The notes under the pieces: generated by a model | Database searches by the model: none | Seen by the model: only the letters and a program-made list of their open reading frames with translations | What the model was told of the DNA's origin: nothing | In this document: positions 26,028 to 35,248 of the stretch, one piece after another | How positions within the stretch are numbered: position 1 is the stretch's first letter | How the letters are laid out: the number at the start of each line of letters is the position of its first letter | Translations under genes and position numbers: made by a program | NCBI GenBank assembly: GCA_944390735.1 | Contig: CALXRL010000007.1 | Location: forward strand, 1 to 64,000 | Length of the DNA: 64,000 nucleotides | DNA from: an uncultured Victivallales bacterium | Lineage (GTDB): Bacteria; Verrucomicrobiota; Lentisphaeria; Victivallales; UBA1829 | Direction of reading: 5' to 3'

Positions 26028-26795
26028 TTATCTCATGGGAGAATAGTATTCATCGGGAAACAGGAGGACCTGCATCAGGGAGACGGAGGCGGCGTGTCCG
26101 TCGGCAAAGTTCATGACGGCGCGTTCTCCATGGACCTTGAACGTGCTTCCCGTTCCAGCGGTGGAGACGGAGGCTCCATGCCAGAACCCGAGGTCGTCGA
26201 CTCCGCTTCCGGTTGCTTCCGCCGAGCCGTACCTGGACTGCGTTTCGCTCCGGGAAAACGGATTGAAACAGTACATGCCTGTGTAGCCGGTGCTGCGCGC
26301 TCCCCGCGTATCGGAGCCGTACGGCGTGACGGAGGGACGTTTCAACTGGTGGGCCCGGTAGCGGATGATGGTTCCGTCGACGACCTTGCGGAAGTGAAAA
26401 TGCAGTCCGGTGGTGATGCCGTCCTGATCCCGGTTGTACCCGCGGAACGCGCCGGGATCCTTTTCGATCCTGTGATGGAAATCGCGGGCGCTGCAGGCGG
26501 CAAGACGGTTGATCGCTCCTTCCGGAAGATAGCGGAAATGGTACCAGCTTTCCCAGAAACAGTCGGAATTGTCCGAATACCAGTCGCCGCGCGCCGACTG
26601 AAGATAATCGTTGTAATCGCTTGTGTAGGCGGCCAGAATCATCCCGAGCTGCTTCTTTCGGGAGAGACAGTCCGCCTCCAGCCCCTTCGATCGGGCCGAC
26701 CGAAGCGCCGGAAGAAGAAGCGATACCAGAATCGCAATAATTGCAATCACAACCAGAAGTTCAATCAATGTAAAAAACTGTTTCTTTTTCAGCAT
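26028..26795 (-). CDS. Pseudopilin-like protein with prepilin N-terminus
   Basis: 255 aa. MLKKKQ precedes [24 protein letters not shown], a type IV prepilin signal that would be cut and methylated at the Phe by a PilD-type peptidase (GspG/PilA family). [21 protein letters not shown] continues the N-terminal helix; the C-terminal half has a [10 protein letters not shown] motif (the H-X9-DG type C-terminal domain). Such proteins are numerous in Lentisphaerota and Planctomycetota, with unknown roles in the cell envelope or secretion. It overlaps the regulator gene by 7 bases and is followed by secreted-enzyme genes. GAGGGTG precedes the ATG. Confidence 0.88.
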   Translation of the reverse strand: MLKKKQFFTLIELLVVIAIIAILVSLLLPALRSARSKGLEADCLSRKKQLGMILAAYTSDYNDYLQSARGDWYSDNSDCFWESWYHFRYLPEGAINRLAACSARDFHHRIEKDPGAFRGYNRDQDGITTGLHFHFRKVVDGTIIRYRAHQLKRPSVTPYGSDTRGARSTGYTGMYCFNPFSRSETQSRYGSAEATGSGVDDLGFWHGASVSTAGTGSTFKVHGERAVMNFADGHAASVSLMQVLLFPDEYYSPMR

Positions 26796-27832
26796 GTTTC
26801 ACCCTCTTTGTAAATGGCATGAATCCGTTTTGCCGTTTCGTTTTTTCCGTTGATTTTTCCGAGCAGATTATCCACGGAGAAGTTTGCAAAGTCGCTGATT
26901 TTCACCTCCATTGCCGAAGGTTTTATATGAGTGAAGGGCGGAAGTTCCCTGTTCAGGTGGGTCAGAATGGCGAGTTCGCGCGGGACCTCGATTTTCTCTT
27001 CCATGACGGCATACCAGACGCCGTTGAAAAGCGTATCCATTCCGATGATCAGGGCATCGGGTCTGGTTTCCTTTGTTTTCCAGAGTTTGCGGAACGCATC
27101 GTAGCCGCATTCGAGGAAATGCTGTTCGGTCAGGACCGCCTGAAAACGGATCCGGTTTCGGAGGGCGGGCGGCACCCGGGAACCGATCTCCGCAAGCATC
27201 TTTTCCTGCGCTGCGATGTCCTTGCGGCGTTTCGGCATGATCAGAGCGATGTTCCGATAGCCCTTTTCCGCGAGAATCCCATAGGCGTTCTGAAGCATTT
27301 CCTCCACGTCGATGTCGATGGCGTCGGCGGTGGGGAGGGGGCACTCTCTGCGGACGTAGTCGCCGAGCCGGGTGCGTTCGGTACAGAATTCGATGATGCC
27401 GCCCAGTTCGCCGTTTTCGGTGGCTTTCCGCAGTTCGAACTCGGAGGTGTCCGCGGAATCGTTGGTTCCCGCCATGAAGATCTTATATTTCCAGCCTCGG
27501 GAGGCGATGCAGAGCAGCAGCTCGCTCAGATAATCCGTGAAGAATGCCAGCTCCCTTCTCTGAAAAATGCACTGCGAGAAGACGATGCCGATCGTGTTGC
27601 CCTTGTAGAGCGCCCGGACAAAGGTCCCTTTCCGCGGCGTTCGGGAGATCAGCCCCTTTTCCGCCAGAAGCGTGAGACTCTGCTGAATCGTGTCCGGCGT
27701 CACCTGAAACTGCCTTGCCAGCGCGGTGGTCGCCGGCAGCCGTTCGCCCGGCAGCATCACGCCGGTGCGGATCTCCGTTTCAAAATACGAAGCAATCTGC
27801 TTGTAGTAGGCATCGTTTTTCTTCAGGTTCAT
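26789..27832 (-). CDS. GntR-type regulator with periplasmic-binding-protein ligand domain
   Basis: 347 aa. Residues about 7-75 are a GntR winged helix ([34 protein letters not shown]), and about 80-340 a LacI/PBP-type sugar-sensing domain ([37 protein letters not shown]). This AraR-like architecture, with a GntR DNA-binding head and a LacI-type sensor, is known from arabinose repressors. It heads operon 1 and should repress its own promoter in the absence of a sugar, through the repeats at 27849-27882. The overlap with the pseudopilin gene couples their synthesis. Confidence 0.85.
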   Translation of the reverse strand: MNLKKNDAYYKQIASYFETEIRTGVMLPGERLPATTALARQFQVTPDTIQQSLTLLAEKGLISRTPRKGTFVRALYKGNTIGIVFSQCIFQRRELAFFTDYLSELLLCIASRGWKYKIFMAGTNDSADTSEFELRKATENGELGGIIEFCTERTRLGDYVRRECPLPTADAIDIDVEEMLQNAYGILAEKGYRNIALIMPKRRKDIAAQEKMLAEIGSRVPPALRNRIRFQAVLTEQHFLECGYDAFRKLWKTKETRPDALIIGMDTLFNGVWYAVMEEKIEVPRELAILTHLNRELPPFTHIKPSAMEVKISDFANFSVDNLLGKINGKNETAKRIHAIYKEGETC

Positions 27833-27848
27833 GAGAGGCTTTCCATTT

Positions 27849-27904
27849 ATTATACGGCATTATACGTTTTGTATAATTATACCTTATTATTCCTGTTTTG
27901 TCAA
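27849..27904 (-). promoter_or_regulatory. Operon 1 promoter with embedded operator repeats
   Basis: Minus strand: TTGACA (27899-27904), 17 bases, TATAAT (27876-27881). GTATAATTATAC, a perfect 12-base palindrome, covers the -10 (27871-27882), and ATTATACG (plus-strand reading) occurs twice more at 27849-27856 and 27859-27866, within the early transcript. Three half-site-like copies of the same word suggest cooperative binding of the PBP-type repressor. Confidence 0.75.
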
Positions 27905-27937
27905 CCCCTGATTCCGGGGAATCCGGACGTTTTTTGC

Positions 27938-27974
27938 AAAAAAAAAACATCCGTCGATCGAAAGACGACGGATG
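27938..27974 (-). terminator. Terminator of the beta-propeller gene 28006-29586
   Basis: Minus strand: CATCCGTCG (27966-27974 on the plus strand as CGACGGATG) pairs with CGACGGATG (27948-27956), followed by ten T residues (A-run 27938-27947). It insulates this gene from the operon 1 promoter. Confidence 0.9.
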
Positions 27975-28005
27975 GCGGAGGGAGGGTCCGGGAAACGGGG
28001 AGGAA

Positions 28006-29586
28006 TCAGAGATCGCGGTCGGACGCATAGTCGGCGCTGCCGGCGGCGAGATATCCGCCGCTTTTCCCCTCGGGGCTGTCCGAGAACCAGAAGGAGTAGA
28101 GGTCGCCGTTTTCCATGGAGAAGCGGAGACGGATCGGGGTGTTGTCCGGAAGGGTGTCGTGTCCGGTCCATGCGATCCGTGCGCAGGTGGAGTCGCCGCG
28201 GAAGGGGATGGTCTCCGTGACGGAGCAGCCGGGAAGCGGATTGGAATTCGGGTCGAGCAGTTCGACGCGCACACTCTCCGCGCAGGCGTTGATCCAGAGC
28301 GTGCGCCCGTTGGGATGGAGCGGCCGCGTGACCAGGAGCCCTTCCGTATCGGTATGCAGAGAGGCGAATCCGTCGCGGCGCAGTTCGGCGAATCCGGTGG
28401 AGGCCCCGGCGTACATGGCGTAGGCGCCCCGGCTGGAGGACCCTTTTTCTCCGGGGCCGAGCTTGGATTTGCCGCTGAAGCCCGCGTAATAGAACCGCAG
28501 CGTGTCGCGGAAGGTGAGGCAGAGCCCTCCCGTGGCATGGAGATATCCGCGGTTCCAGTCCCCTTTTTTCCGCGTGCAGCGGAGAAGGGGGATCCGTTCT
28601 TCGGGGCGCGACCAGTGATAGCCGTCCCTGCTGAAGGCCGGATGAAGATCGATCCGTTTCGGACAGGCGAGAAGGGCGCACTTGTCGTTTTCGTATCCGT
28701 GAAACAGGGCGAAGAGTCCCAGCATCAGACTCTCGTAGGGGACCGCGTTCAGATCGTACAGCTGGGGACGGAAGCGCGTCTCCTCCTCCAGCGGATCGAG
28801 CCGGTCGATTCTTGCCCAGGGGATCATGTCGACGGAATCGCCCGGAGTCAGGATCTCGGAGAGTTTCTGCTTCCAGGGGGGCGCGATGAATTCGCTCCGG
28901 GGCAGCCAGGCGCGGGCGCGTCCGGTTTCCGGAAAGCCGCAGCGGACGCTGAAAATCCACTGTTTGCGGAAGGGATCGCGGAAGAAGCTGGAATTGTCGC
29001 CGCATTCGCCGGTGCGGGTGCGGAAGGTCCAGCGGATGCCGTCGGCGGAGGTGAAAAGCTCTCCGTTTTCTCCGTTCGGATGGCGGAAGTAGAGAAACAT
29101 TTTCCAGCGTTCGGCGATGGTTTCCGCGTGCTGGTCGAGCCAGACCAGACAGCCGTCGCGTTCATAGCCCTCCCGCGGCGGAATGACCAGATTGGTATGG
29201 CCGACCACTCCCAGATCCGGCCGTTCCCAGTGGATGCCGTTGCTGCTGATCGCCAGCGCCGTTCCGTGAAACCAGCCCGCGTGATAATAGAGTTTGTAGA
29301 GTTTGTCCTGCGGATCGTACCAGAGTCCGTCGTTGAAGGGAGCGGCCATCGGCGCTTCTCCGTGATCGAGTTCCATTTCCGTTTCCGGTTCCAGAACCGG
29401 ATTGTACCGGTATTCCCGGGCCGGGTGCCAGATGCGGCGGAAGGTGCTCCAGTCGATCAGATAGTCGTCCACGAAAAGCTGCCGCCCCTGTTCGAGGGTG
29501 AGAGGTTCCGTCTTTGCTTCCAGATAAGGAACCGGAAGAATCGTGTCCGAGGCCGGATCAAAATCCGCTTTGAAGGTGACGCTCAT
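28006..29586 (-). CDS. Five-bladed beta-propeller glycosidase-like protein
   Basis: 526 aa, cytosolic by lack of a signal peptide. RQLFVDDYLIDW near 35-46, NPVLEPE, PFNDGLWYDP, KLYKLYYHAG and SSNGIHWERPDLG are typical of GH32/GH43-like propeller proteins common in Planctomycetota and Lentisphaerota. A beta-sandwich follows from about 410 (LHPNGRTLWINACAESVRVELLD). No catalytic triad was assigned with confidence. The start at 29584-29586 has GGGAG 8 bases upstream. It is divergent from an AraC gene, 84 bases apart; its -10 (TATAAT, minus strand, 29641-29646) has no good -35, as expected for an AraC-activated promoter. Confidence 0.75.
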   Translation of the reverse strand: MSVTFKADFDPASDTILPVPYLEAKTEPLTLEQGRQLFVDDYLIDWSTFRRIWHPAREYRYNPVLEPETEMELDHGEAPMAAPFNDGLWYDPQDKLYKLYYHAGWFHGTALAISSNGIHWERPDLGVVGHTNLVIPPREGYERDGCLVWLDQHAETIAERWKMFLYFRHPNGENGELFTSADGIRWTFRTRTGECGDNSSFFRDPFRKQWIFSVRCGFPETGRARAWLPRSEFIAPPWKQKLSEILTPGDSVDMIPWARIDRLDPLEEETRFRPQLYDLNAVPYESLMLGLFALFHGYENDKCALLACPKRIDLHPAFSRDGYHWSRPEERIPLLRCTRKKGDWNRGYLHATGGLCLTFRDTLRFYYAGFSGKSKLGPGEKGSSSRGAYAMYAGASTGFAELRRDGFASLHTDTEGLLVTRPLHPNGRTLWINACAESVRVELLDPNSNPLPGCSVTETIPFRGDSTCARIAWTGHDTLPDNTPIRLRFSMENGDLYSFWFSDSPEGKSGGYLAAGSADYASDRDL

Positions 29587-29670
29587 AAAAAAAACTCCCT
29601 TTTTTTCTCCGTTTTCCGATTGCGATTTCCCGCTTTCCATATTATATTCCGAAAAACGTCATACGGAAAG

Positions 29671-30582
29671 ATGAAAAATCCGTATTTTATATCGAAAATC
29701 GACATGATGAATTTCCAATCCCCGTTTGGCGACGAACGCTGCATCAATCTGCGGCATCTTGCGGAGACTCTGGACCGGAAAGTCCTGGCCCTTGTGGCGG
29801 AGAATCCGATGCGTGTGCTCTCCTGCTCATACTGGGAGAATCATGATCCCTGGTTTGTGACCCGTCGCAGACTGATGGATAATTTCTGTCTTTTTGTTCT
29901 GGAAGGCTCTCTTACATTGCGTCTGGATGATGCTGAATATCTTCTGCGGCCCGGCGACTGCTTTCTGCTCGGGACGGAGGTGTTTCATGCGTTCGGTCTT
30001 CCGAAGGGCGAATCCCGGGTGAAGCATTTTATTCTGCATACTCTGCCTGGGCGGTTTTCGCTGGGCAATCCGGTGGACCGCCTGAAGAAGCCCTGTCACA
30101 GATTTCCGATCGGCTCAGACGAGAGAGACGTGCTGATGCGGATGATCGGCGAAACACAGGATTCCGGCCACATCGGACTGCGGTACTGGGAGCTGTTTCT
30201 GAACCGGATGCTTTTTGATCTGGCCCTGCGCGGGGAGATGGTCTCCGCGGCGGACGGGGAGCTCAATGGCCGATTTGCCGCGGCTTTGCGGTTTCTGGAG
30301 GCCAATTTCCGGAATGCGGTTGCCGTGGCGGACATCGCCGATGCGGCGGGAATCCGGGAGGTGCGCTGCCGCCAGCTCTTCCGCCGGTATTCCGGATTGA
30401 CCCCGTCGGAATATCTCGGACGGCTCCGGCTGCGTCATGCCGCCCGTCTGCTTCTGGAAACGCGCCTCAGCGTGAAGGAGATTGCCGCGCAGAGCGGATT
30501 CTCAGGCGAATGTTATTTCTGCTATGCGTTCCGGAAGCATCTGAACTGCACGCCGGAGCAGTACCGGATGCTGCGATTCTGA
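29671..30582 (+). CDS. AraC-family transcriptional regulator
   Basis: About 303 aa. The N-terminal cupin domain (about 65-125) contains LEGSLTLRLDDAEYLLRPGDCFLLG, here split as LEGSLTLRL and YLLRPGDCF; the C-terminal AraC domain (about 205-300) contains VADIADAAGIREVRCRQLFRRY and SVKEIAAQSGFSGECYFCYAFRKH. The frame is open far upstream over the divergent gene; ATG codons at 29671, 29704 and 29707 are the realistic starts, and none has a strong ribosome site, so the start is uncertain by about 12 residues. It probably activates the divergent propeller gene. CTTTCC/GGAAAG arms (29633-29638, 29665-29670) lie between the two genes. Confidence 0.85.
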   Translation: MKNPYFISKIDMMNFQSPFGDERCINLRHLAETLDRKVLALVAENPMRVLSCSYWENHDPWFVTRRRLMDNFCLFVLEGSLTLRLDDAEYLLRPGDCFLLGTEVFHAFGLPKGESRVKHFILHTLPGRFSLGNPVDRLKKPCHRFPIGSDERDVLMRMIGETQDSGHIGLRYWELFLNRMLFDLALRGEMVSAADGELNGRFAAALRFLEANFRNAVAVADIADAAGIREVRCRQLFRRYSGLTPSEYLGRLRLRHAARLLLETRLSVKEIAAQSGFSGECYFCYAFRKHLNCTPEQYRMLRF

Positions 30583-30607
30583 TCCGGGGCCGTCGGACGT
30601 GCTATCG

Positions 30608-30652
30608 AAAAAAAATCCCTTCGCCGGAATCATCCGGGACTCCGGGAAGGGA
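30608..30652 (-). terminator. Terminator of the deacetylase-GH95 operon
   Basis: TCCCTTC (30616-30622) pairs with GAAGGGA (30646-30652), with inner CCGGA/TCCGG pairs; on the minus strand a run of eight T residues follows (30608-30615). Confidence 0.85.
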
Positions 30653-30674
30653 AAGGATGCCGGGAAACCGCGGA

Positions 30675-33008
30675 TCAGGAGAGCGTCAGTTTTTCTCCTT
30701 TGCGGAGCTGTTTCCTCACGTTTCCGGAGGGGGTCCGGAAGAGGAAGGTTCCGTCGTGACCCGCGGTGATGTCCGCCTGGAAGGTGGCGGCTCCGGGCGC
30801 GTTCCACGTCAGGTCGATGGTCAGGTCGCCCTGGGCGCGCAGTCCGGTGATGTTTCCGCTTGTCCAGTTGGAGGGAAGCGCGGGGAAGAGTTCCACAATG
30901 ACGGCTCCTTCCGCGGTGCGCTTGTGACTCTGCACGAACAGTTCCCCGATCGCGGCGGTGACTCCGAAGTTGCCGTCGATCTGGAACGGCGGATGGGCGT
31001 CGAAGAGATTCGGATAGACTCCGCCGCCGTCCACATAGTTCGGCGCCTCCTTCGGGAAGACGGGCTTGAGCAGATTGCGGATGACCCGGCAGGCATGATC
31101 CCCGTCGAGGAAACGCGCCCAGAGAGCCACCCGCCATCCCATCGCCCATCCGGTGCTGAGGTCGCCCCGGCGTTCGAGGGAGACCCGGGCCGCGTCGTAG
31201 TATTCCCGGTTGTGCTCCGGCGTGAACTCCGAACCCGGATAGACCCCGTAGAGATGAGAAACATGACGGTGATGGATTTCCGATTCCTGGAAATCCTCTC
31301 CGTATTCCAGCAGCTGTCCGGCGGAACCGATGGAAGGTTTCCGCAGTTTCGGCAGGGCGGCTCGGATTTTTCCGGTGAGTTCATCTTCCGAATCCAGCTC
31401 CTTCGCGCATTCGAGAAGGCTTTCGAATGTCTCCCGGATGATGGACATGTCCATGATGGATCCGGAGGCGGCGGCCGCCCGTTTTCCTGTCGCCGGATCA
31501 ATGAAATTGTTTTCCGGGGAAGTCGAGGGACAGGTTTCCAGCACGCCGTTGTGATCCTGCAGAAACGCCAGGAAGAATTCCGCCGCGCCCCGGAGGATCG
31601 GTTCGAAACGGGCGAGAAACTCCCGGTCCTTCGAATAGCGGTAGTGATCCATCGCGTGGCGGCAGAGCCAGCCGCCGCAGACGGGCCAGAAAAGCCATTG
31701 CGCCCGGCCCGTCGCCGTGGAGCAGTAGCGCCAGAGATCCGAATTGTGATGCAGACACCAGCCCGGCAGATGATAGAGTTCCCGCGCCGCATCCCTCCCT
31801 TTGACGGAGAGATCCCGGAGAAAGGCGAACAGCGGTTCCGCGCATTCCGCGAGATTGGTGTTTTCCGCAGGCCAGTAGTTCATCTCCGTATTGATGTTGG
31901 TGGTGTAGTTGCAGCCCCAGGGAGGAAGAAGAAGCGCGTTCCAGATTCCCTGAAGATTCGTCGCCTGCGTGCCCGGACGCGAGGAGGCGATCATCAGGTA
32001 GCGCCCGAAATTGTAAAGCAGAGCCGCCAGCGAGGGCGAAAAGAGTTCCCGGTTCTGTTCCGCCGCAAGGCGTTCCGGAAGAGGAAGCTTGTCTCCCGGT
32101 TCTTCCGGGAACTGCAGGACGGATCTTCCCGCCAGCGCCTGATAGTCCGCGATGTGCTGCTGTTTCAGCGCTTCAAAGGAGAGTGCTTCCGCCTGGTCCA
32201 GATCCGCGGCGACGGATGCTTTCCAGTCGATTCCGCTCTCTTCCGGCATGGTTTTCCAGTCCTTGAAGTTCGAACGGATCGCCAGAAGAAGGGTGACGGA
32301 GTCGGCGCCCTCGATTTTCAGCACGCCGTTTTCCGAAACGGCGGAACCGCCTTTCACCAGGGCTCTCAGACGCATCCGGTAGCGGATGCCGGTTCGTCCC
32401 TGTTCATCCTTCCAGATCACCTCATCCCGGCGGTCATAGACCGGGCATTCGCCGTCGAAGACGATGTCCCCGTCGACGGACGACGACTTCCCGTGAATCT
32501 GCGAGACGAGTTCCGCTTCAAAATTCAGCGTTCCCGGCGTTTCCGCATCCATGCGGTAGACGATCGCCTGCGCGGGGAACGAGGCGAACGCCTCGCGGCG
32601 GAACGCCGCCCCTCCCGCCGTGAAGCGCATGGAAAAGAGCGCTGTGGAAAGATCCAGTTCCCTCCGGTAGTCCGTCACGGGTCCCGGAAGACGGAACTGG
32701 AGTTTCAGATCGCCCGCGGGCAGATAGCTCTGGGAGTCGTGATCGCCCATGTGAGCGGAGATGAAGGCGTCGGCTTCCGAGAACTTCCGTTCCGCGATAA
32801 GACGGCGGGCCTCCGGGAGCGCCCGGTAAATTTCCGGACTGTAACGGTTTTCCGGAAGTCCCGACCAGAGCGTGTCCTCGTTGAGCGCAAGAATTTCCTG
32901 TTCCGCGCCGCCGTAGACCATGGCGCCGAGCCTTCCGTTTCCGAGCGGAAGGGCGGCTTCCCAGTAAGGGGCCTCCTCGTGATAGCAGAGTGTCCGAGAT
33001 GCGTTCAT
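30675..33008 (-). CDS. GH95 alpha-L-fucosidase-like enzyme
   Basis: A 777-aa enzyme of the GH95 family (inverting alpha-1,2-L-fucosidases; some members are alpha-L-galactosidases). The N-terminal beta domain opens with APYWEAALPLGNGRLGAMVYGG and LNEDTLWSG, a family hallmark. The (alpha/alpha)6 barrel contains NINTEMNYWPAENTNLAE, bearing the Asn-x-Asn pair that activates water, and DGGGVYPNLFDAHPPFQIDGNFG further on. No signal peptide is seen. The ATG at 33008 has GAGG 12 bases upstream, a little far. It is the second gene of an operon behind a polysaccharide deacetylase (44-base gap). Substrates could be fucosylated host glycans or xyloglucan side chains. Confidence 0.9.
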   Translation of the reverse strand: MNASRTLCYHEEAPYWEAALPLGNGRLGAMVYGGAEQEILALNEDTLWSGLPENRYSPEIYRALPEARRLIAERKFSEADAFISAHMGDHDSQSYLPAGDLKLQFRLPGPVTDYRRELDLSTALFSMRFTAGGAAFRREAFASFPAQAIVYRMDAETPGTLNFEAELVSQIHGKSSSVDGDIVFDGECPVYDRRDEVIWKDEQGRTGIRYRMRLRALVKGGSAVSENGVLKIEGADSVTLLLAIRSNFKDWKTMPEESGIDWKASVAADLDQAEALSFEALKQQHIADYQALAGRSVLQFPEEPGDKLPLPERLAAEQNRELFSPSLAALLYNFGRYLMIASSRPGTQATNLQGIWNALLLPPWGCNYTTNINTEMNYWPAENTNLAECAEPLFAFLRDLSVKGRDAARELYHLPGWCLHHNSDLWRYCSTATGRAQWLFWPVCGGWLCRHAMDHYRYSKDREFLARFEPILRGAAEFFLAFLQDHNGVLETCPSTSPENNFIDPATGKRAAAASGSIMDMSIIRETFESLLECAKELDSEDELTGKIRAALPKLRKPSIGSAGQLLEYGEDFQESEIHHRHVSHLYGVYPGSEFTPEHNREYYDAARVSLERRGDLSTGWAMGWRVALWARFLDGDHACRVIRNLLKPVFPKEAPNYVDGGGVYPNLFDAHPPFQIDGNFGVTAAIGELFVQSHKRTAEGAVIVELFPALPSNWTSGNITGLRAQGDLTIDLTWNAPGAATFQADITAGHDGTFLFRTPSGNVRKQLRKGEKLTLS

Positions 33009-33052
33009 TTGATAAAAGATCCTCTTGTTGATTGAGCAGTGAAGGGTTCGGT

Positions 33053-35092
33053 TCAGAAATCGGGCTGGAGACATTTCATCTGCCGGAAGGGGTCCTCCCG
33101 CGCGACCGCCAGTTCCAGCGGCTCCTGCGACCAGCGGACCGGCTTGCGGACCACCAGCAGACGGTTCCTGCCTTTTCGTGCACGGAGCGGAAGCTCATTG
33201 ACCGTTTTCGGCAGTTTTTTCCCGTTCAGCCAGGTCTCCCGGATCTTCGCGGGATTGCAGAAGAGACGGCAGGCGGCGTTCTCCTCCGGCGATTCAAACT
33301 CAAGGACGATCAGCACATCGCCCCGGTTGTCGCGGAACAGGGCATAGGCATCGGTCATCCAGGTCTTGTCGGTTCCGAAGGGACTGACAATATAGCATTT
33401 GTGCTCCGGTTTGAAGGCCTGTTTGCGCCACTGTTCGGTGCTTCCGGTTCCAAGATGCTCCAGTTTCCGTCCGGGGGTGGAGAAGCGGGCAAGGTGTTCG
33501 GGCGTCAGCTGTTCCGGCGGAACAGGCCCCAGAAAGAGCGCCGTGTCGCGGGAGCAGGGAATGGGACGGAACGGCTGTTTGACTTCCGTTGTCGCATAGA
33601 TCCGCACGGGTTTGCCGTCCATGAGAAAGTCGCACTGGAGCACGTAGAGATGCGTGCCCTCGGCAAAATTGGGATCCGGATTCCGGTCTCCCGCGGGGGG
33701 CGCGAAGAGAAAGGCGTCGCGTTTTCCGGGAAGAATCTCCCAGGATTTCATCGAACGGATCGGCGTTTTCCACTGCATCGGGAAGTAGAGGGTTTTGTCG
33801 ATCAGCTTCAGGGGAACCCGGGAGCGGTTCTGCAGAAAGCCGCGGAGCTGTCCGGCGGAGCTGTCCCAGAAGAGTCCCGCCGAGAGACCCGGATATTTTT
33901 TCGAATCGAAAATTGCCGCATTCAGCGGTAAATTGGCGGAATTCTTGATCCATTCGATCTCCCGGGGGATCCGGCGGTCCGGATCATGCGGCAGTTTGTA
34001 GAGTCCCCGGCGCACGGGCGACAGGGGCACGGAGGTGCGGACGGCGCGCGGTATTTCCGAAAATTTCAGACTGAGCGGAATTTCCGATCCCAGATGGTGC
34101 GGAGAAATGCGGCGGATCGTATAGACAACGGTATCCCCCTTCCGTTCCGCAGAGACCACTTTTCCGTGAAGAATCTGATAGCGGTAGGCGGCATATTCGT
34201 TTTCGGTGCAGTACCACCATCGGGGATTGTGTCCGTATTTGGTGAAGATGCGGTCGAGGACTTCGAATCCGCGGTCGTCCTGCCAGGTGTGCAGTCCGAA
34301 GGTGATGTGGGGATTGGCGGGATTCTTCCGGATTCGGTCAAGCTGACGTTTCAAGCCTTTTTCAAAGCGTTCCATGGAGGGGTTTTTGTCGTCGGCATCG
34401 AACAGAAAGGTCGCAAAGCAGGTGCCGGGCTGGAGCGCATAGCGGCTTTCGTTGTTGCTCCAGAACTCGGGATTGGCCAGATAGCCGCACCGCTGAATGG
34501 TCTGTCCGACGGTGAACGCGGTCTGTTTTTCCAGCCGGCTTCCCAGCGCGCAGCCCGGAAGGACAAACGCCACAACGCAGGTGTTCAGATTCGATTCCAG
34601 CTCCGGACGGATCAGCATCATCTGCCGGAACGCCTCGTTCGGAATCAGATTCGGCAGCGAGGGATGCGAGATCGTATGACTGCCGATCGCGCAGCCGTTC
34701 CCCAGCAGTTTCTCCCCGATGTTCCGGTAATAGTTCCGGTTGCCCGGACGCGTGAGAAAAAAGGTTCCCTTCATGCCGTGCCTGCGCAGCAGTTCCGCCA
34801 TTTTCAGGTGGCGGTTGTTGACATCGTCCCAGCGGGTGGAGAAGGCGATTTCCTGTTCTTCCGGAAGTCCGGGAAAGGTGAGTTTTGCTTTTTCGGCCGC
34901 TTCCGCGCTGGCATACTGCACTGTGACGGTCTGGAGATATTCCGGGAATCCGAGCGGATTTTCGGGCTGCAGAAAATGCTGTTCATATTTTCTGCTCTGT
35001 TCGGCGGTCCATTCCGCATCCGGCTTCGCCGCAAGGGGAAGGGCGAGTGCCGCCGCGGAAAACAGAAGCACTCCTGTTTGAAACAGTGTCAT
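33053..35092 (-). CDS. Secreted polysaccharide-deacetylase-domain protein
   Basis: 679 aa with a signal peptide (cleavage after PLAA near 22). Residues about 65-270 form a NodB-like domain: FSTRWDDVN carries the metal-binding aspartates and GSHTISHPSL the HxxxH histidines; the ending FGLHTWQDDRG is probably motif 4. A long C-terminal beta-sandwich part (about 300-679) is unassigned. It likely removes N- or O-acetyl groups from an extracellular glycan. The ATG at 35090-35092 has GGAG 6 bases upstream; an earlier ATG at 35140 is rejected. It leads the operon with the GH95 gene. Confidence 0.82.
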   Translation of the reverse strand: MTLFQTGVLLFSAAALALPLAAKPDAEWTAEQSRKYEQHFLQPENPLGFPEYLQTVTVQYASAEAAEKAKLTFPGLPEEQEIAFSTRWDDVNNRHLKMAELLRRHGMKGTFFLTRPGNRNYYRNIGEKLLGNGCAIGSHTISHPSLPNLIPNEAFRQMMLIRPELESNLNTCVVAFVLPGCALGSRLEKQTAFTVGQTIQRCGYLANPEFWSNNESRYALQPGTCFATFLFDADDKNPSMERFEKGLKRQLDRIRKNPANPHITFGLHTWQDDRGFEVLDRIFTKYGHNPRWWYCTENEYAAYRYQILHGKVVSAERKGDTVVYTIRRISPHHLGSEIPLSLKFSEIPRAVRTSVPLSPVRRGLYKLPHDPDRRIPREIEWIKNSANLPLNAAIFDSKKYPGLSAGLFWDSSAGQLRGFLQNRSRVPLKLIDKTLYFPMQWKTPIRSMKSWEILPGKRDAFLFAPPAGDRNPDPNFAEGTHLYVLQCDFLMDGKPVRIYATTEVKQPFRPIPCSRDTALFLGPVPPEQLTPEHLARFSTPGRKLEHLGTGSTEQWRKQAFKPEHKCYIVSPFGTDKTWMTDAYALFRDNRGDVLIVLEFESPEENAACRLFCNPAKIRETWLNGKKLPKTVNELPLRARKGRNRLLVVRKPVRWSQEPLELAVAREDPFRQMKCLQPDF

Positions 35093-35135
35093 GAGATTCT
35101 CCTTCGTTGTAATGGGTGACGCTCCCTGTATCAAT

Positions 35136-35163
35136 ACCATAACAAAGAGTGCGGTTTTTTCAA
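35136..35163 (-). promoter_or_regulatory. Promoter of the deacetylase-GH95 operon
   Basis: Minus strand: TTGAAA (35158-35163), 16 bases ending in TGT, TATGGT (35136-35141), an extended -10. It lies 44 bases upstream of the deacetylase start. Confidence 0.6.
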
Positions 35164-35170
35164 TCCGGAT

Positions 35171-35199
35171 TTTACTTTTTCTCCGGGAAATGTTATAGT
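35171..35199 (+). promoter_or_regulatory. Promoter of the SGNH hydrolase gene
   Basis: TTTACT (35171-35176), 17 bases ending in TGT, TATAGT (35194-35199), an extended -10. It is back-to-back with the deacetylase promoter, 7 bases apart, so one regulator could govern both. Confidence 0.6.
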
Positions 35200-35248
35200 A
35201 GTTCCGATTTCAGAAAAAGGGATCGTTCCTTCGGAAAGGGTGAATATC

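Noticed and set aside
22348..26046. 1232-codon plus-strand open frame
   Set aside because: Antisense to the GH71-like and beta-helix genes; no conserved motifs.
27898..29670. N-terminal extension of the AraC frame ending at 30582
   Set aside because: The extension is antisense to the 28006-29586 gene; the AraC domains begin only after 29671.
30510..33035. 841-codon plus-strand open frame
   Set aside because: Antisense to the GH95 gene, whose family motifs are unmistakable.
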